Part shown: positions 23,317 through 34,618 of the stretch, piece by piece
Numbering within the stretch: position 1 is the stretch's first letter
Layout of the letters: the number at the start of each line of letters is the position of its first letter
Origin: Gossypium raimondii
Lineage: Eukaryota; Streptophyta; Magnoliopsida; Malvales; Malvaceae
Reading direction: 5' to 3'
Assembly: GCF_025698545.1 (NCBI RefSeq)
Contig: NC_068565.1
Location: forward strand, 1,798,001 to 1,862,000
DNA: 64,000 bases
Made by a program: the position numbers and the translations under genes
Notes under the pieces: model-generated
The model's database searches: none
What the model was told of the DNA's origin: nothing
The model's input: the letters and a program-made list of their open reading frames with translations, nothing else

Positions 23317-24036
23317 TCAAAGCCTGGCAATGGTGTATGCTTTGTGGGTTAATCCCAGTATAGCAGAGAGCTGAGGGTATAATCCTTTCCTTATCTCGGC
23401 ATAAACCTCCCCGTGCCACTTCCTTTTCCCCAAATTCTCCGCCAAATGTACGCTCGCTTGTTTCACTTCCGCTTCGCCGCCGTACGCCGCTTCCACAACC
23501 CCTCTCTTCTCCGCCTCATCTCCCTTCATCTTCAACCCTCGCAGCAAAAAATCGCGGCGGACCGACGCGTCGCCGATCTTTTCCCTAAACAACGCGTTGA
23601 AGTAATCGGGGATTGTCAGAGCTATGTCCACCTCGGACATGTAAAGAACCCCTCGGTCTTTCCTCATGATGAGGTAATCGTGAGACAACGCGAGGACAAA
23701 TCCAACGGCAGCGGCGTGACCGGTGATGGCGGCGACGGTGGGCATCGGGAGGGACAGAAGAGCCGCGATGACGGGCTTAAACAAATCCACCATGTGGTGT
23801 AACCGTTCCGCGGCTCCTTGTTCAGATCCGGCGGCTTGAGCCCAGTCGAGATCGAAGCCGTTGGAGAAGAACTTACCTTGGGCTTGGGTAATAAGAGCTG
23901 AGCCACGAGTGGCTTCAGCCTTGACCTGAGAGAGAAGGCTGAGAAGGGAGCCGATGACATTGGGATTAAACCGGTGCTGGTCTTCGCCGGTAAACGTTAA
24001 AATAAAGAGGTTGCCGCGTTTCTCCAACGTACACAT
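23317..24036 (-). CDS. ECI: Peroxisomal enoyl-CoA delta-isomerase/hydratase-type protein (intact copy 2)
   Basis: A single-exon gene encoding 239 residues, the usual length for plant peroxisomal isomerases of this group. The crotonase fold shows in ALITQAQGKFFSNGFDLDW (residues about 46-64, first oxyanion-hole region) and ITGHAAAVGFVLALSHDY (about 103-120, second). MSEVDIALTIPDYF follows, and a C-terminal helical part GDEAEKRGVVEAAYGGEAEV. The protein ends in ARL, a plausible type 1 peroxisomal targeting signal. The likely role is shifting cis/trans-3 double bonds to 2-trans during beta-oxidation of unsaturated fatty acyl-CoAs. Which acid residue is catalytic I did not settle, so hydratase or another crotonase activity is possible. 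Start at MCTLEKRGNLF matches the paralog. Confidence 0.88.
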   Translation of the reverse strand: MCTLEKRGNLFILTFTGEDQHRFNPNVIGSLLSLLSQVKAEATRGSALITQAQGKFFSNGFDLDWAQAAGSEQGAAERLHHMVDLFKPVIAALLSLPMPTVAAITGHAAAVGFVLALSHDYLIMRKDRGVLYMSEVDIALTIPDYFNALFREKIGDASVRRDFLLRGLKMKGDEAEKRGVVEAAYGGEAEVKQASVHLAENLGKRKWHGEVYAEIRKGLYPQLSAILGLTHKAYTIARL

Positions 24037-24236
24037 GGTGAATTTCCGGTGAGTTTTCCGATTTCACTAAAGCTTTGGAATCTACGGCTTCTTTTGGTTT
24101 TTGTATCTTAAAATAATAATAAATTAAAAGATAAGGTATTTCATAAGTGATGACGTAAGAAAGAAAAAAACAACGAGGACCGTTCTAATAATTTATTATT
24201 ATTGCTTGCGTGGAAACTTAAAATTCCTTAATTATT

Positions 24237-24390
24237 ATCGATTGAGTATTAGTTCGATTGGCATGTAAATTACTGTAAATATAGGAAGAAATGAGTCCGA
24301 ATGCGTTAAAACATATAATCTTTCTATCTGTGGGTTGAAAAAGTGTTATAAAGTTAGTTATAAATATTGTGCCAAAAAAAACATATATGA
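24237..24390 (+). repeat. Degenerate tRNA-derived SINE copy
   Basis: Starts 'cgattgagtattagttcgat' like the copy at 18862, with a B-box-like 'atgagtccgaatgcg'. The left MULE target site begins 150 bases further on. Confidence 0.5.
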
Positions 24391-24540
24391 TCAAAATTTA
24401 TAATGAAATTACTAAAAGAATCTTAATTATTAGCTTAAATTACAAATTTGTAGTTAAAAAAAGAGTTTAAATGCCAAAATAAAGTCATCATAAAATAATT
24501 TTTTAGATTAATTTTTTATAAAAAGATGCTTAATGGCATA

Positions 24541-24550
24541 AAAAGTCTTT
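24541..24550 (+). repeat. Target-site duplication of MULE 1, left
   Basis: The 10 bases aaaagtcttt directly before the left inverted repeat are repeated exactly at 33887-33896 after the right one. Mutator-like elements typically make 9-11 bp duplications. Confidence 0.95.
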
Positions 24551-27500
24551 GGGATTTTTACCTAAATATTACAAAAAAATAAAAAAATAACTAAAATATT
24601 ATATTTTTTATTTACGAAAATAATACAAAAAAACAAAAATAAAAAAAAAAGCTGCAGATGATGGGACAGCACTGATAGGCAGCACCGATGGTGCCATTCC
24701 CATGGGTGGCACCACTCGTGTTATAAACACGAGATCCGTCCAGCTGAAGGAGAAAAATAAGAGAAAAGAGGAGGTGCTGCGGAAAAATAGAGAAAGAGAA
24801 GAGAAAAAAATGTATTTTTTTAAAAATAATTGATTATATTGTTGTTATGTTTTTTGTATAATTTTTATTAATTTTTGTTGTTAGTTTAGTTATTAAGATT
24901 AATAAAAACTGAAATTGATAGTTTTAGTTAGTATTATTATTATTAGTTTTTAAGTTTTAGATGTTACTTAGTATTATTGTTAGTAAAAATCATTAATTTG
25001 TGTTATTTAAGTAATTTATTTACCATTGGAGATTTTTTTTGAGATTTTGTTTATTTTTTGACAAATTGAATATTGAAGATGGATGATAAGTTTTTTGTAT
25101 GTGTTTATTTCGATGGAGTCATCTTGACAACAAGTGTTGGATGTGTATTTGAATGTCGACAACAAATAGCAATGAGATTTAATAGAAATGTCTCGTTGGA
25201 TGAAATGAATGCAAGGATTAATGCAAAAAATTTTAGACGTTGTGGGAGAAGGATATAAAAAATTTTCTACAAGTTTCCAGTTTCGACAAATCCGATCAAA
25301 TTCACCGAAATGGAAGTTGTAGACGACGAAAACGTGGAGACTGGGGACAATGATCGCTCTTTATTGTGGGAATGGGAGTGACAAGAATGCACCGATTCAC
25401 TTATTTACTGAGTTAGCCGGTATGGAGCAAAATGAAGATGTCAATGCATCCGATCAAGAACACGGAGCTCAAGAACTGTGGATGGTGGCTCCAATATCAT
25501 ACATTGTTAGTGAATCGACTATGGGTGGGATCGGTATCGATCTGAATATTACACCCGATATTGATGTGGTTGGTGGTGAAAAAGAAGGTGGTAGCAATCA
25601 TTGGGATGAAGAGGTCGATAGTGACGGTGATCCCGATGTGAACGATGTACCTGATGATATTGACGCTGAAGATGTCAACAACGATGGAAACATTGACGCT
25701 TCTTCGGTCGGGGACTAGATGCGACGTATTTTGATACACAATAATCCTGAGCCACACATGTCGCTCATAGACCCCGATGCAGCGTATGTAGCTAAGTTCC
25801 CGGAGTACCTTGAAATAGTTCATCCTCACGGGCTGGCCGTAAATTTTGATCATGAGGAGTTATTCATAGGCTAGAGATTCAGCTGTAAAGAATAGTGTGT
25901 ATTTGCTATTAAACGGTACAGCATGAACATATCAATGGATTATAAAGTCGCAGTGTCTACTTCGACAATATATATTAGGGAGTGTTGGAAGGCAGCGGAA
26001 GGCTGCAATTGGAGGGTACGAGCTGCATTCATTAAAAGTTCTCAGATGTGGGAGATACGAAAATTTGTTGGTCATCATACATGCACATCAACACGTATGA
26101 CAGAAGATCATGGAAAACTTGACTCGAAAACTATCTGTACGTGTATCATGCCAATGGTGAAGGACATACCGACCATTAAAGTTTCGGTACTGATTGCTGA
26201 AATGCAAGTATGATTCCAGTATTGAGTATCATATGAAAGTCATGGATAGCTAAACAGATAGCAAATTAGCAACTGTATGGGGATTACGATTCGTCGTATA
26301 ACGAGCTACAAGGATGGATAGCTACTATGCGGGAGTACGTACCAGGGACTGTGCTTGAGTTGCAAACAATGCCTTATTACGGCCCAGACAACCAGTTCCA
26401 GCCGGCAAAAAGGATTTTCCATCGGATGTTCTGGACCTTTGATCCATGTGTGCAGGCATTTCCCCACTGCAAGCCATTTGTGCAGGTGGATGGGACCTGG
26501 CTATATGGAAAATATACACAGATCCTACTTCTTGCGGTTGCTCAAGACGGCAATAGAAACGTGCTCCCGATAGTATTTGCCATCGTAGATAAAGAGAACT
26601 TGGAGTATTGGGAATTCTTCCTCACTAACCTGCGGAGGTGTGTTATTAGCAACGATAACATTTGCATAATCTCCGATAGAGGGAAAGGTTTAATTGCAGC
26701 AATTAGTCGTTCCAGTGTGCCATGGAGGTCCGTTTACTGCATCCGTAACAGTACAGGTAACTTCCACAGAGATTATAAGAATGCAGACTGGAAGAGACAA
26801 GTCGTGGCAATGGGTAAATGATAACCTTATATTTTCAATATAAGTTGTAATGTTTTATGTTATCGAGTTACTAGAACTTATTTTTTCTTAATACGTATGC
26901 AGCGTACGAGTTAGAGCCAAATATTTTCCGCCAAAGAATTATCCGACTTGAGAGTGACATGGAGGGGCAGACAAACACGTCTTTCCGACAATGGTTGGAC
27001 ACAATAGAGCTGTGGCAATAGGCTCAAAGTTTTGACGAGGGCTTTCGTTATGGTCAAATGACCACAAACTTAGTCAAGGGGATCAACGTTGTCTTGTTGA
27101 AAACACGTCATCTTCCGATTGCATCTGTCTTTTCTGCTACTTTCTACAGACTGGCTACATTGATGCCAAGAATGGGTCAGCAACAAGTCGACCAGATGGA
27201 GGCGGGACACGTGTTTGTCGAACATGTCAGGGATGCAATGGTTGCAAACCGTCGATTGACGAGGTCAATGAATGTAGAAATATATTCACGACGACTAAAA
27301 ACATTTCGAGTTATTAAGACGATCAGTCATCGACCTAGTATACCAACTAGGTCCTATAGAGTTGATCTCCGGAACAGACGGTGCGAGTGCAGGAGGTTTG
27401 AAACGCTTCATTATCTATGTGCGCATGTCGTGACAGCGTGTACTAAAGTGAACGTTAATGTCAAATAATATGTCGATGATGTGTACACGCTCGAGAGCGT

Positions 27501-27676
27501 ATTGCGTGTCTGGGAAAATGAGTTCCCCGTCTTGCCTGACCTATCTACGTGGGAGGTGCCTCCGACGACTTTCGAGCTTATCCCAGACAGAGGGCTACGG
27601 AGGAATCCAAGAGGTTGTCCGCAATCAAGCAGAATCCGTAATGAAATGGACATTAGGGAGAAATCTGACGGTTAGT

Positions 27677-30150
27677 GTAGCGACCTAAAAATTTGGGCAC
27701 GGCGCTAGTCGAAGTAATCATTGAAAATTTGAAAACGGAGTTTCGGTTTTATTTAAAAAGGGAGTCGCCACCGATCTTTTTTCTAGGTGTGATCGGACAC
27801 CTAATAAATTCTCTTTTTTAAAAGAAAAATTATTTTTTAAATTTTCTAAAAAAGAGTCGATTTTTGGTCCACGTCAAAATCCAGAGAAAATTAGGGTTCG
27901 GGAGTCGGTTACGCGCGAGGAAGGTATTAGCACCCTTGCGACACCCAAAATTGGTATATCGTTAAACGTGCATTGTCTTCATTTTCAAAAATACGAGTTC
28001 AATTTAATATTAGTCGTGATCTGATTGAAACACGAGAATTTTAAAGCACAACAACTTTTTATTTTTTTGAAAACACGAATTTTTTTTTAAAATACAATAA
28101 TTTTAGAAGCACGAAATTTTTTTAAAAAAACAAGAAAATTTTCGAAATACGAGAATTTTTGAAAACACGGGAAATTTTTTGAAAACATGAAAATTTTTGA
28201 AACACTGGAATTTTGAAAATTTATTTTTGAAACATGAGAATTTTTTAAAACACGAAATTTTTTTTAAAAACACGGAAATTTTTGAAACACAAGAAATTTT
28301 TTTGAAAACACGAAAATTTTTTAAACACGATTTTTTTAAGAAGTGCCGTATTTAACACGAATCAATGATATTCATCCCTACATGGCGATGAAATCATCGA
28401 ATTAGTGTCAAATTGATTCAACATAATATTTAATCGTGATTCTATTAAAACACGAGATTTTTAAAAAAACACGAGAATTTTAGAATATTTTCAATTTTTT
28501 TAAAAGGGCGTATCGTGTTTAACACAAACCGATGATATTCACCCAACATAGCGATGAAATCAACGATTTAATTTTAAATCAATTCGTTGCCTTATTTATT
28601 GAAATTATTTAAATTTAAAATAAAATTGAAATTAAATTAAATTAAATTAAAAATATAAATACAAAATTATAAAAATGCATAAAGTGCTAATAATATTAAA
28701 ACGAAATGGCATAAAAATACGATAATTAAATTAAAAGTGAAATAAATGAAATTACCGAAAAGGTCCAAAACACGAGCTTCGTCGAACGGGTTACGCAAGT
28801 TGAATCCCTTTTTTCTTTTTCCCTTTTTTCTTTTTTCCTCTTTTTTTTTCTCATTTTATTTTTTCTGCTGGGCTGGCCTGTTGGACTTGGGCTTGCTGGG
28901 CCGCGTCACTGGGCCTGAGGGGGCTGCTGGAACTGGCCTGGCCTGCTGCTGTACTGCTGGGCCTCCACTGAAATGGCCTGCTGCTTGGGCCTGAGCTACT
29001 GGGCTTGGACAGGCCTGCTATTTTTTTGCTGCTGGTTTTTTACTGCTGCTTTTTTTTGGGCTGATCTGCTACTGTTGGGCCTGCTGGGCTGATGGGTCGG
29101 GTCAGGTCAGTTTGGCCCGGCTGTTAAAATTTTTATTTTTCCTTTTTTCTTTCCATTTCTTCTTTCTTCTTTCTTTCTTCTCTTTTTCTCTTTTTTCTTC
29201 TTCTCCTTGGCTGACCCCAAGCGTCACTCCCCAAATTTTACAGACAGTGAGAGATCTACTACTGTGGAGCTCTCCTCTCCCTCCTCTCTTCTTTTTTTTC
29301 TCTTCTTTCTTCTTTCTTATTTACTATTTCTTTTTGCTTTTTCTTTTGCTTGCTGCTTTTTCTTTTGTTTATGCTTACTTGGTTCTTGGCTTGGGTTCAG
29401 CGGTGGAGCAACGATGGTGGTGGCGCGACGATCGTGGTGGCGGTAGGGGAAATCGGCTGGATTTTAGAGCTCTTTTTTTGAAATTTTTTGCTGATTTTTC
29501 TTTTTTTTTCTTTTACTTTTTTCTTTCCCCCTTTCTTTTTCCTTCTTCTTTTTCTTCTTCCTTTCTTTCTTCTTCTTCCTTGTTCGGCCCCCACCGACTT
29601 CTTTACTACTGCCGGCGCTTCCTCCGCCTGCGGTGCAACGGCCGATGACGCTCCTCTCTTTTCTTTCTCTCTTTCTTCTTTGCTTGCTTTTTTTATTTTC
29701 GTGGGTGTTTTTCTTTGATGATTTTTTTGCTTGATTTGCTTTCTTTAGCGGTGGTAGATGGGAGTATGCCGGTGGTGGCAGTTCGACGACGCACGGTGGC
29801 GATGAGGCTGCTGTTTTTGCTTGATTTCTTTTGTTTTTTCTTGTTTTTTTTCTTTGCTTGGTTCTTGGCTGCCAATTTTTGCGGGTTTAAAACCCCTTTT
29901 AAAATGTTGATTTTTCTTCCTTTTGCAGTTGCGGTGGCTAGGAGGGCTAGGTAGGCCATGCATTCTTGTGCAAAGTCGCCAGAGGGACCAAAATGTAAAT
30001 ACAGTAAAATTTTTGGGGCCAAAATAAAATTTTGAGAAAATTTTAGGGTTAAAATGTAATTTACAAAAGTTTAGGGGTAGAAATGTAATTTTGAGAAAGT
30101 TTGGGGTCAAAATGTTTTTTTTAAACACGAAATTTCCCAAACAAAATTCA
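27677..30150. mobile_element. Probable solo LTR (Ty3/gypsy style) nested in the MULE transposase gene
   Basis: The sequence starts tgtagcgacctaaaaattt and soon has 'ggagtcgccaccgatc', a phrase common to a class of plant LTRs. It has no gag or pol. It includes an array of 'aacacgaaaattttt'-like words (28030-28360), a stretch rich in 'gggcctgctgggc' words (28860-29110) and long pyrimidine tracts (29130-29720). It breaks the transposase reading between ...KSDG and the zinc knuckle. No convincing 5-bp duplication was found (ggtta left, gatta right at best), so the exact ends are uncertain. Confidence 0.6.
28030..28360. repeat. Degenerate short tandem array in the nested LTR
   Basis: Many copies of a unit of roughly 17-22 bases centred on 'aacacgaaaattttt', with variable A and T run lengths. 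It probably grew by slippage. No open frame of interest. Confidence 0.7.
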
Positions 30151-30580
30151 GTGATTACAGTAAGTGTTGTGGATTATGTAGGTTAAGTGGTCATAGTCGG
30201 AATAAATGTCGTCATCGGAACTTTCATGTTGGACAGTCATCCGGATCGGGTCGGAATTGACCTAATGATGTAAAATTTTTATGTATAGTGTTATAAAAAG
30301 TATAATTCATTTGAAATAATTTTTATTATTCAGGTTATGCTTAAATTGTATCCATATTGTATCCAAATTAAGTTTTAAAATACCATGTGCGCATTTGGAA
30401 TTATTAAAATTATATCGAAAATGGAGGCATTTATAATTGGATCCAGCTTTAATATAATGCAAAAATAGAATAATTAAATTTATACAAAAAGTTTAGAAGT
30501 AAGCAAAGATTAAATTAGAAATATTAAATTTATACAAAAAGAATACAAACTTCGTAATGTAAAAAAAGTGCATTAAACCC

Positions 30581-32570
30581 CTAAAATTGATGGGTCGATG
30601 GTGTGGTCCTAGGGGTAAACCTATTCAGAGGTCGACGATCACGTTCTGGGAGACGACCAACATCATCATTCAACGCAGGTGGGGGTGTGGCAAACATAGA
30701 GGAAAAATTCTGTGGCTCATTCGGCACAGACGAACTTGAACCGAAAGGAGTCCCATGATGCTGTGGATACGGGTCGGACGGGCCGGGCAAGCCGTACTGC
30801 GGCGGGTAGGATCCAGAGAGTTCAAACTCGTAGTCGTATTCGCCCCTTAAGAAGCTCGAAAAATAGTCACCGTCCGCCAAATCCAGACGATAGCTATGTG
30901 AACCCACATGTGACTGTGATTGTTCGGGATCTGGCTGGGGCTCTTGCTTAGGCTCTGATGGTTCCAGAGAATAATATGCCACAGGATCCGGATCCATCGT
31001 GGCCGCTGCGTCCGATCCCCCAGGTTGTTGCACGTGTGGGGGGATTACAGTCGACTGGCCTCCAAGTATATATGGCTTCCCGCAACTATAGTACCATTGT
31101 ATATACTCTAATGATGGTTGCGATTCGGTAGCCATAACCATCTGAGGTCTTCGAGGCAATCGATCGTTCCACAACGCCACAAATTTCCGGTGCTTAATTC
31201 CCCAATTCAACATCGGTTTTCCTCTCTTATTCATGCCGTGAACTTCCCCCACCTCGCACGGCGGATCCGGGATAGGTTGGATGCAGCCAAACTGTCGTAG
31301 CACTCGATTTCCATGATACCACTCGACCATGTTGAAATTGATAATTTGTGTATTAGTGCACCATATGTGGGGATGAACATATGCGGACTAGGGTACCACA
31401 TCTGTAATTTTCGGCCTACGGTATGGCATCCATATAAACTGCATGATTAATAACATTGTTATAATTAGCCATAACGTGTGAGTAAGATATAGAAAGAAAG
31501 ATGTCATGAATATTAGAATAGCAGCTTACCTCTTCCCGGGTATACTGTTCGATCATGAGTCGGTATATCGGGACAGTGTGCGACCTCCCGATACCCGGAC
31601 AAACACTCTACCTACAAAAAACAAATATAGGGTTTAGGGTTGGTAACATTAGTCAATATATTATGACTAGAAATAATGACAATTTATATTTTATCACCTG
31701 TTCACCAGTGGATAAACATACGGTTGGTGACTAATCAATGCCAAAAATGACATCCGAGTTTGTCTACAACATGAGGCATCTGCCCATGTCTACAACATCC
31801 GAGTTTGTCACCCGACAAAGCTCTCGGTACAACACTGCTAGAACGGCGGAGCCCCAGCTATACGATCTAACACTGGACAAATCAGTTAATAGGGGCAAGT
31901 ACATCAAATGCACCTTGTTGTTGTTTGCATTGGGCATGAGTACTCCCCCTATGATATGCATGATGTACGCTCGAGCAGCGCACATTAACTCTCCTTCAGT
32001 GGTAGTCACTGATAATTGTCCAAATTTGGCTTTCAGCCATGTAAATTTTAAGCCCAAAAAATTCGACTCTTCGTCCTTTGGCGACTCTCCTAGGAGCTGA
32101 TAACAAAGTGTAGCCGGATCGGTGAATGAAGATACTCCCGTTACGGAACTCCCGTCAATTGAGAGCCCAAGCTACATTGCAACATCTTCCAAAGTCACCA
32201 TGCACTCCCCACACGAAATATGAAAAGTGTGGGTCTCTGGGCGCCACCGCTCCACTAGCGAAGATAATAAATCATAGCGCAAGTCAGAGGTTCGGATCAA
32301 TGCTGCTGACCTAAACCTAGCTTGCTCCAAGTACGGAATCAATCGTGCATCCGGAGCTTTATTTAAACCATTCACACGGCCCCTTATTACTCGGTAGGAG
32401 TCCTGATAGTGTTAAATTACAGAAAAAAATATTACGATAACATGATTTATTTCTATATATTATGTATATCCTTTTTAAATAAATAAAACCCGTGATTAAC
32501 AAATAATAAACCATACCGCCTGATTAGCCGCATCAGATATGTGTCTATCGGGTCGAATCAATGGAGCCAT
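30581..32570 (-). pseudogene. Plant mobile domain (PMD) protein gene carried by the MULE, decayed
   Basis: Read right to left: exon A 32570-32517 (MAPLIRPDRHISDAANQA), exon B 32402 to about 31699, exon C about 31613-31530, exon D about 31453-30581. Diagnostic PMD text includes RLIPYLEQARF, DLRYDLLSSLVERWRPETHTF, CGECMVTLEDV, LGLSIDG, GRSHTVPIYRLMIEQ and VEWYHGNRVLRQFG. The C-terminus is the low-complexity Pro/Ser/Tyr tail (FGSSSS) often annotated as 'serine/threonine phosphatase 7 long form'. Damage: TAG for Gln right after TLEDVAM (about 32175), a frameshift near 31770, TAG for Trp at the start of exon C, and TAG for Gln in exon D (near 31390). PMD proteins (MAIN/MAIL1 relatives) act in silencing and genome stability, and PMD domains are known to ride in transposons. 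It runs tail to tail with the transposase. Confidence 0.85.
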
Positions 32571-32598
32571 TGCGATGCCTGCATGTTGAAAAAAAAAG

Positions 32599-33300
32599 TT
32601 AGTCAAACACTCTTACTTCGGCCATTTCTTCATATTTTTTTCTCCGCATTTTATTACTTTAAAAAATATCATAATTTCTAATTTTATAAATTTATTAATT
32701 TAGTGTGTTTTTTAAATTAATTTAGTGTAAAAAACGATTATTCTTGCCCTTTGCTCGTATTATTTTCTCGAATTTTATTACTTTAAATAAAAAATTATTT
32801 TCAGTATTTTATTATTTTATATTATTTCAGTACATTTTGTTTGAAATATTTGTATTAATTATTTTGAATTTTTAAAAAGTTAGTAAAACACTCTTACTTG
32901 CCATTTCTTCGTATTTTTCTCCGCATTTTATTACTTTAAAAATATCATAATTTCTAATTTTATAAATTTATTAATTTAGTGTATTTTTAAATTAATTTAG
33001 TGTAAAAAACCCTTATTCACGCCCTTTGCTCCTATTATTTTCTCGAATTTTATTACTTTCAATAAAACAATTTTATTTTCAGTATTTTATTATTTTATAT
33101 TATTTCAGTACATTTTGTTTCAAATATTTATATTAATTATTTCTGAATTTTAAAAAATATTGTAAAACACTCTTACCTCGGCCATTTCTTCGTATTTTTT
33201 CTCCGCATTTTATTACTTTAAAAATTTCACAATTTCTAATTTTATATTTTTACTTTATTTCAGTGCATTATGTATGAATATATATTAAATATACTATTTT
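32599..33300. repeat. Subterminal tandem repeat in MULE 1, about 277-bp unit, 2.5 copies
   Basis: Units begin near 32599, 32878 and 33153 with 'aaacactcttac' followed by 'ccatttcttcgtattttt', then 'gcattttattacttt' and 'atttcagtacattttgttt'. The third copy is incomplete. The array lies between the PMD start and the right inverted repeat. Confidence 0.85.
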
Positions 33301-33886
33301 TTGAATTTTATTACTTTCCGTGAATATACAATTTCCGTTTTTTCTTTTCGTATTTTATGTTTTCTTAAACATATTTTTTATCATTTTATTTTTAATGCTA
33401 TTTTTCTAAAAACTAATTACAACATTCTAAATAAATTTCATAAAAAAATTCTTAATCAATATACAATGTACATAACATGAATTTTTTCATGCTAAATAAA
33501 TTTCATAAAATTTATATGCTAAATAACATAATAAAACACGTATAATGTACATAACATAATTTTTTTACACACAAATATTACAAAAAATTAAAATTAATAA
33601 TAAAAACTCTTTCTTTTTCCTTTCTCCCCACTTCTTCTTCTTCTTCTTTTTTTCTCCTTTCCCTCTCCTTCTCTTCCCCCCACCCACCAGCCGAATGGTC
33701 CCCATTGTATGGGCAGTGCCGCCCATGGGAATGGCACCACCGGTGCCGCCTATCAGTGGCCTGTCCCATCACCAGCACCTTTTTTTCTTCTGATTTTTGT
33801 TTTTTTTGTATTATTTTCGTAAATAAAAAAATATAATATTTTGTTTATTTTTTATTATTTTTTTGTAATATTTAGGTAAAAATCCC

Positions 33887-33896
33887 AAAAGTCTTT
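33887..33896 (+). repeat. Target-site duplication of MULE 1, right
   Basis: Exact copy of aaaagtcttt at 24541-24550. Confidence 0.95.
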
Positions 33897-34430
33897 CAAA
33901 AAATTCAGTTTTCTCAACTTTTTACACAATATAGGAGACTTGATATAAAAGAAATTTGTATTCTCCGTTTTCTATATGGATCAGGCATTGGACAAGATTT
34001 TTCCGAATATATTATATTATAAAAATATTATATGAATTATATATGTTTAATAGTTATATATTTATATGAATATTAAATCACTAACCTAATAACAATTAAA
34101 TTTATTACTCAAATTTAAAAAAATTACCCAACTAAATAACTTGACTGAAAATATAAAATTTTAAAATTATATTTAATACAATAAAATATTTATTATATTT
34201 ATTTATATTTTAATATAATAAAGTATTTATTATATTTATAGTAGCATTTTTAATATAAATATTTTTAATATATTAGAGAACTTTTATTTTAATTTTTTTT
34301 ACGTATTTAATGTATTATAATTTTTTTTAAAATATTTTTAAATAAAATTAATCTTAAAAATCAAATATGGACGGGTAGAGTTGAACTTTGATTTATCTTT
34401 CTAGCCAATCCGGCCCGACCCTGCACTTTA
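33897..34430. other. AT-rich intergenic sequence, nothing recognised
   Basis: Very AT-rich and without open frames of interest. It would have been contiguous with 24540 before the MULE inserted. Confidence 0.5.
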
Positions 34431-34438
34431 TCACCTCT

Positions 34439-34618
34439 AAACAAAAAGAAGAAGAAATGATAGAACTTGAAGGGCCCTTAAGTAAGAGTGATGCTGTTAA
34501 CCGTGAATTGGTTTCTCTAGAGAGGGAGTTGGCAACTCTTTCCAAGAAGAACATGATAGATCCTTTCGGCTTGTATTTGTACGGTCTTGTGCTTAAAGAG
34601 AAAGGCAATGAAAATCTT
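34439..34618 (+). pseudogene. APC8: Fragment of an APC8/CDC23 (anaphase-promoting complex subunit 8) gene
   Basis: About 60 codons read KEEEMIELEGPLSKSDAVNR, then ELVSLERELATLSKKN, then IDPFGLYLYGLVLKEKGNE. This matches the N-terminal third of plant APC8 as I remember it. There is no start, no TPR repeats and no downstream exon; the frame runs into unrelated Gly/Arg/Val-rich text. It is a broken gene piece, with no introns inside the kept part. It lies 550 bases outside the MULE 1 right end, so it is not cargo of that element. Confidence 0.78.

Larger units (their letters stand above)
25073..30260 (+). pseudogene. mudrA-like: MuDR/MULE transposase, decayed and split by a nested insertion
   Basis: The domains come in the canonical order but in several frames. 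The N-terminal region (25073-25258, MDDKFFVCVYFDG) runs into an acidic linker (25350-25718). The MuDR DNA-binding zinc-finger region follows at about 25880-26140 (YKVAVSTSTIYIRECW, WEIRKFVGHHTC). The transposase core is at 26327-26821, with acidic residues in QVDGTWLYGKYTQ and CIISDRGKG. After an intron-like gap comes 26900-27470, ending in a SWIM finger (CECRRF...LCAH). A zinc knuckle CX2CX4HX4C (CGLCRLSGHSRNKC, about 30162-30205) is separated from the rest by the 2.5-kb insert at about 27677-30150. Stops include TAG for Trp or Gln near 25719, 25872, 25893 and 27020 and TAA near 27466, plus at least one frameshift near 25345. The gene is not functional. Confidence 0.9.
24551..33886. mobile_element. 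MULE 1: 9.3-kb Mutator-like element with TIRs, transposase and PMD gene
   Basis: Terminal inverted repeats of about 165 bp run from 24551 (gggatttttacctaaatatt) to about 24716, and from about 33713 to 33886 in reverse. They share long runs such as 'tttacgaaaataatacaaaa', 'actgataggc.gcaccg.tg' and 'ggtgccattcccatggg'. A perfect 10-bp duplication flanks them. Inside lie a MuDR-type transposase pseudogene (+), a plant-mobile-domain pseudogene (-) convergent to it, a nested probable LTR, and subterminal tandem repeats. Both genes carry stops, so the element cannot move on its own products now. The clean ends and exact duplication show it is one insertion event. Confidence 0.93.

Noticed and set aside
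23413..23802. 129-codon open frame on the plus strand
   Set aside because: Antisense shadow of the intact isomerase gene.
25497..25853. 118-codon open frame on the minus strand
   Set aside because: Antisense to the acidic linker of the MULE 1 transposase; no domain.
29112..29648. 178-codon open frame rich in Phe, Ser and Leu
   Set aside because: It is the translation of long pyrimidine tracts inside the nested LTR; no domain, and the opposite strand is equally open.
31738..32100. 120-codon open frame on the plus strand
   Set aside because: Antisense to PMD exon B, which has clear family text on the minus strand.
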